Assembly: GCA_035294465.1 (NCBI GenBank)
Contig: DATGKW010000027.1
Location: 1 to 17,634 of the forward strand
Length of the DNA stretch: 17,634 nt
From: Paraktedonobacter sp035294465
GTDB lineage: Bacteria; Chloroflexota; Ktedonobacteria; Ktedonobacterales; Ktedonobacteraceae
Direction of reading: 5' to 3'
The first letter of the stretch is position 1. Each line of letters opens with the position of its first letter. Below, piece by piece: positions 14,673 to 17,634 of this stretch. The notes beneath the pieces are model-generated. The model ran no database searches and was not told the origin of the DNA. It worked only from the letters and a program-made list of their open reading frames with translations. A program made the position numbers and the translations under genes.

Positions 14673-15996
14673 TTTCTTCACTGGAAATCATAGATGCATC
14701 TCCAGCGGTCTCTGAAATGGCCTTGTGCAGGTAACGGGTATTTCTGCTCTTATCATTACCCGATGAGAGTTCTTGTTGCCCTTGCCTCTCTACCGGGTCT
14801 TTGAGAAGCGTGCTTCTGATTAAGTGCAGGCTATCGATAAAAGGCCGATGTTTGGCGCGCTGTTCGCTGTGATTGTGATCCTCGCGGCGGCGTATCCAGG
14901 AACTACGCCGCCGAGTGGCCGCCAGGATTTCATCGGCGCTCTCCCCGCGCAATGAGCGGTAGAGGCTGGCAATGACCACCCAGACAGCGGCGACAATTGG
15001 CGTGGCCAGTAACGCACCAAATGGCCCGAACAACTGCGCGCCAATGATCAATGCCAGAATCGAGGCGACCGGGTGTAGTCCTACCGCGTGCCCAACGATA
15101 CGCGGCCCCAGGATGTTGCTCTCTACCATCTGTACGCAGATGAAGTAGATCAAGACGTAGACCGTACGTGGAAAAGGATCAGGCAGTAGCAGCGAGATGA
15201 GCAGCGCCGGAATCGAAGCCAGGGCCGGACCTACCATAGGAATAGTCTCGAAGAGAAAGGCCATCACCCCGACAATTAACGCGTAGTTTTCCATATGGAA
15301 GATACTGCAACCGATGCCTGCCAGCACGCCGATAATTAGAGCGAGGGTGAGCTGACCACGAATATAGTTGCCTACTACCCGATTAAGTGCATCCTCGAAC
15401 AGAAGGACGTGGGGCATCGAGCGCTTCGGAGCAACTCCTACAATTGCGTTGCGAATACGCTTGCCATCGAGCACCAGATAGAAGCTCAGCACTGTCACTA
15501 ACAGGATATTCACCAGGATATCTGTCACGAAGAAGACAATGCTAAGAGCATTCGTCACTATGTTTTGTAAGAAATTCGTCACCTGGGTCTGGAGATTGGC
15601 CAGTGTACTATCAATATTAGATTGAGGAATTCCTTGCGCGACCAGCCATTTCTGGAAGGTAGTATATGTTGTAGGCAAGTTAGCGATATAGCTGGGCAGG
15701 TTATTCGAGAAGTACTGGATCTGCTGGATCAGAGAGAAGACCAGCGCGTAGCACAAAGCGCCCAGAGCAGCCAGAATCACCACGAACACGAGCAGAGTTG
15801 CCAGGATACGCGGCATCGAGCGGTTGAGCAGGTTGACTAGAGGTGTCACCAGGAAGGCGATGGCCATCGCAAGCAGAAGCAAAATGATAGCATGCACAAA
15901 CTGCCCCAGAATAGACCAGCCGGCCCAGAACAGAACACCTATACAGATAATACTGATCAGAATATCGCGTACTCGCTGCCAGTTAACTCGATCCAT
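14638..15996 (-). CDS. AI-2E family (DUF20/UPF0118) membrane permease
   Basis: 452 residues. Membrane segments lie at about 12-30, 33-55, 63-90, 150-175, 213-232, 238-256, 258-272, 278-296 and 310-348. Family hallmarks are FYLVLDGKRIR (172-182), ETIPMVGPALASIPALL (250-266), GPRIVGHAVGLHPV (297-310) and FGPFGALLATPI (323-334). Members include autoinducer-2 exporters, Na+/H+ antiporters and proteins of unknown substrate, so transport of AI-2 must not be assumed. After residue 350 there is an unusual hydrophilic tail of about 100 residues rich in R, S, E and Q, with an RRRSSWIRRREDHN segment; most relatives end soon after the last helix. GAGGAG lies close before the ATG. It converges with the TrkA-type pair, with no sign of joint transcription. 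Confidence 0.92.
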   Translation of the reverse strand: MDRVNWQRVRDILISIICIGVLFWAGWSILGQFVHAIILLLLAMAIAFLVTPLVNLLNRSMPRILATLLVFVVILAALGALCYALVFSLIQQIQYFSNNLPSYIANLPTTYTTFQKWLVAQGIPQSNIDSTLANLQTQVTNFLQNIVTNALSIVFFVTDILVNILLVTVLSFYLVLDGKRIRNAIVGVAPKRSMPHVLLFEDALNRVVGNYIRGQLTLALIIGVLAGIGCSIFHMENYALIVGVMAFLFETIPMVGPALASIPALLISLLLPDPFPRTVYVLIYFICVQMVESNILGPRIVGHAVGLHPVASILALIIGAQLFGPFGALLATPIVAAVWVVIASLYRSLRGESADEILAATRRRSSWIRRREDHNHSEQRAKHRPFIDSLHLIRSTLLKDPVERQGQQELSSGNDKSRNTRYLHKAISETAGDASMISSEETAESQKADTSV

Positions 15997-16342
15997 TGCT
16001 CCTCGTTTCTGCTCTGTGAGAGTCGCCTTTCCCTTTTATTCTGGCAGGTTTGTGGGGAAAGCACAAGTTACATACATCGGTCTTTCTCTCTTCTGTATAA
16101 AGAACGTGTCGAGCGTGCTTTTTTCAAGCAGGGCATCTGCCTTTTTTCGTTAGTCACGAGGGAATAGGACCAGTGATCACCCAAAAAGGGGGAGTATCAG
16201 CGTTCGTTAATGTTAGAGTTTCACTTTGTCAAGTATAATAATAACAAATCACAAAATAAGCAGGCTTGTAAGTGGTTCTGCTATTTTTCTCACATCAGCC
16301 ACTGGAAAAACTTTTTAAAATCAAAAAAAAGAGGAAGTGCCC
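15997..16342. promoter_or_regulatory. Divergent control region of the permease and small membrane protein genes
   Basis: 346 bases without a convincing gene. On the plus strand a TATAAT box lies at 16234-16239, about 105 bases before the small gene, without a clear -35. On the minus strand TATACA (16094-16099) is a possible -10 for the permease and lies 6 bases from CTCGACAC (complement of 16106-16113), the half-site seen at the Clp promoter. The stretch 16200-16330 is distinctly AT-rich. Confidence 0.35.
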
Positions 16343-16627
16343 ATGAATCCATCTGCCATCATGCCGTCTTTACAGATGACTATATCCTGGACACTCCTGG
16401 GTGTGCTTTTAGCCTGGATGTTCTTTTTTGCTTTTCTGGCCTTTCGACCACAAAAAGCCAGGAAACGCGAGGCGGCAGAATTGCCCACACCATCGGGGGT
16501 CTTTCCTGCAATTACTGCGCGTTCGCCTTTGCACCGCGCCTCCGCGCCCATTGACATGTCTTTTGGCGGAACCCCGGGGGTTGCTTCTGAGTCCGCCGGC
16601 GACGTTGGCTCAACGCCTGTAGCTTGA
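16343..16627 (+). CDS. Small single-pass membrane protein, unknown function
   Basis: 94 residues. One membrane helix (about 12-36; WTLLGVLLAWMFFFAFLAF) follows a short polar N-terminus. A basic RPQKARKRE stop-transfer stretch comes next, placing the remaining 55 residues, rich in P, A, S and G and probably disordered, in the cytoplasm. I recognise no family. GAGGAA (16331-16336) lies 6 bases before the ATG at 16343; the GTG at 16337 is too close to that site to be used. A TATAAT box is upstream. The helix and charge pattern make this a plausible real gene. Confidence 0.65.
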   Translation: MNPSAIMPSLQMTISWTLLGVLLAWMFFFAFLAFRPQKARKREAAELPTPSGVFPAITARSPLHRASAPIDMSFGGTPGVASESAGDVGSTPVA

Positions 16628-16660
16628 CTTTCTTTTGTGTTCTAAGTTCAGGAGAGAGCA

Positions 16661-16696
16661 ATGAGAAAGGGTGTAGCTGGAAGAGTAACTCACTGA
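16661..16696 (+). CDS. Possible 11-residue small ORF
   Basis: ATG at 16661 preceded by AGGAGAGAGCA, a good ribosome binding site, encoding MRKGVAGRVTH and a stop. It lies 33 bases after the small membrane protein gene and before the convergent gene's end. It could be a translated mini-ORF or chance; nothing else supports it. Confidence 0.15.
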   Translation: MRKGVAGRVTH

Positions 16697-16710
16697 ATGA
16701 GCGATAGCTT

Positions 16711-17544
16711 TCAGCCGGAGGAATTCTGGTTCTGCGGGGCTGGTACAAAGGTACCATGCTCGTTGAGAAAAACGAACTGACTCCCCTGGACATTAATAAT
16801 CATATCTGGCTTGCCGTCGTGGTTCACATCCTGAAATGTTAAGGTCACTGGCGTCTGGTCCCGATCTGGTCCCAGGAGCGTTGGTCCACTATAAACCACA
16901 CTTTTCGAGACGTTGCCGCCCGGAATCTCGATCACGATAACGTGCCCTTGCAGGTTCATTGCAATAAAATGGCTGGGATTTTGTGGTGAATCGTTATGAC
17001 CTACAACCGCATTGGTCTGGAAGGTGCGTGGATAGCCATATTGCACGTCGTTCTTGATGTTCTGTACCCAACTGCCCAGCGTACTCAGAGCGACCCAGCC
17101 CAGAATCATCGCCAGCAGAGCCAGGCCAGCGAAGAAGAGCCAGTGAAAGCGTTTCTGGCCACCGCGCCATGCCTTGCGCGGATGGTATGCACCGGTTGTG
17201 CGTGTGATGCTCTCTTCGTCGATATATACGTGAGAAGCAGTGGCTTGGGCGATGGGTATGCGTCCTTGCGTGGCCGCGGCAGCGCGCCGGGGTGGAATGG
17301 TGCGCAGTTCGCTCTCGCCAGTCGGATGCGGATAGCTGCGCCGGCCGGAGGAAACCTGCGCATCCGCGCTTCGCCCGACCTCAGTGCGCACATCGGCCAG
17401 GGCCTGGTAGCGTCTGGTGCTGCTTGGCATGCGTCTCGGCTCGGCGTCGTCATATTCACCCTCGTTCAACATCTCGTCCTCGGTAATGAATTGATAGCGG
17501 GCCGGCGTGCGCCTCGTACCCTGCTGTGCGCGCATATAGTTCAC
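16711..17544 (-). CDS. Membrane-anchored protein with an extracytoplasmic DxNxDG-type loop, unknown function
   Basis: 277 residues. Residues 1-132 are hydrophilic, rich in R, S, T and acidic residues, and probably disordered and cytoplasmic. One membrane helix follows (about 133-157; FHWLFFAGLALLAMILGW). The 120 residues after it form a beta-rich domain with DVNHDGKPDMII (239-250), matching the DxNxDGxxD calcium-binding loop of FG-GAP/VCBS repeats, followed by FVFLNEHGTF. FG-GAP blades normally occur in sets; only one clear copy is present, so a full propeller is unlikely. Function cannot be named. The start is the GTG at 17544, with GGAGAGGTGGTGA just upstream; the ATG at 17535 is a less likely alternative. 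A TTGAAA-17-TATACT promoter lies upstream. Confidence 0.75.
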   Translation of the reverse strand: MNYMRAQQGTRRTPARYQFITEDEMLNEGEYDDAEPRRMPSSTRRYQALADVRTEVGRSADAQVSSGRRSYPHPTGESELRTIPPRRAAAATQGRIPIAQATASHVYIDEESITRTTGAYHPRKAWRGGQKRFHWLFFAGLALLAMILGWVALSTLGSWVQNIKNDVQYGYPRTFQTNAVVGHNDSPQNPSHFIAMNLQGHVIVIEIPGGNVSKSVVYSGPTLLGPDRDQTPVTLTFQDVNHDGKPDMIINVQGSQFVFLNEHGTFVPAPQNQNSSG

Positions 17545-17604
17545 GGTGTCACCACCTCTCCTCTCGCATTTTGATTTTTAGAATTTATGTTCTAGATCAC
17601 TGCT

Positions 17605-17633
17605 AGTATAAACCGAAGAGAACATTTTTTCAA
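17605..17633 (-). promoter_or_regulatory. Promoter of the membrane-anchored protein gene
   Basis: On the minus strand TTGAAA (17628-17633) and TATACT (17605-17610) are spaced by 17 bases, five of six matches each. Start near 17598 gives a leader of about 54 bases. The leader contains a small inverted repeat, TAGAA (17579-17583) and TTCTA (17590-17594). Confidence 0.6.
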
Positions 17634-17634
17634 G

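Noticed and set aside
16115..16150. Possible terminator GCAG-GGCAT-CTGC followed by T6
   Set aside because: The stem is only four base pairs and no plus-strand gene lies upstream, so I did not call it.

Overview
The window looks like chromosomal DNA of a free-living bacterium of moderate GC content. The set of families is one I associate with Chloroflexota, especially Ktedonobacteria: an F420/FMN luciferase-like oxidoreductase, a large orphan membrane histidine kinase with GAF domains, a CHAT domain fused to a Clp ATPase, split TrkA-type subunits, and membrane-anchored proteins of unknown role. This placement is inference from gene content. I saw no rRNA, tRNA, CRISPR array, phage gene or transposase gene.

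Layout. 1-654: 5' part of a CPBP intramembrane protease gene (minus strand), cut by the window edge. 655-1239: divergent control region with a strong plus-strand promoter, a 12-bp palindrome at the expected transcription start, and an unusually long leader. 1240-3205: a SAM-dependent methyltransferase and a luciferase-like oxidoreductase (plus). 3494-5014: a PLP-dependent group II decarboxylase (minus), convergent with them. 5015-5481: a divergent control region whose plus side holds a promoter followed by a terminator-like hairpin with a possible competing hairpin, upstream of the 1052-residue histidine kinase (5482-8640). 8702-8887: a 61-residue zinc-binding-type mini-protein (minus). 9456-13097: the most striking gene (minus), a 1213-residue fusion of a CHAT domain, a Clp N domain and two AAA+ modules. 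In the CHAT part both catalytic positions appear to be replaced. Its promoter overlaps a perfect inverted repeat. 13511-14593: two TrkA/KTN-type NAD-binding regulatory subunits (plus), divergent from the Clp fusion. 14638-15996: an AI-2E family (DUF20) permease (minus), convergent with them. 16343-16627: a small single-pass membrane protein (plus). 16711-17544: a single-pass protein with an extracytoplasmic EF-hand-like loop (minus), with a good promoter at the right edge.

How they work together. Apart from the two TrkA-type genes there is no obvious multi-gene pathway; most genes are single transcription units with their own control regions. The best candidate for an undescribed system is the CHAT-Clp fusion. 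A CHAT domain that has lost its protease dyad but is attached to an apparently intact double-ring unfoldase would be expected to act as a sensor or adaptor that feeds substrates to the ATPase. The ATPase has no M-domain and keeps a short Gly-Phe loop where ClpC has its ClpP-docking loop, so it looks more like a protease-partnered unfoldase than a ClpB disaggregase. That reading is inference.
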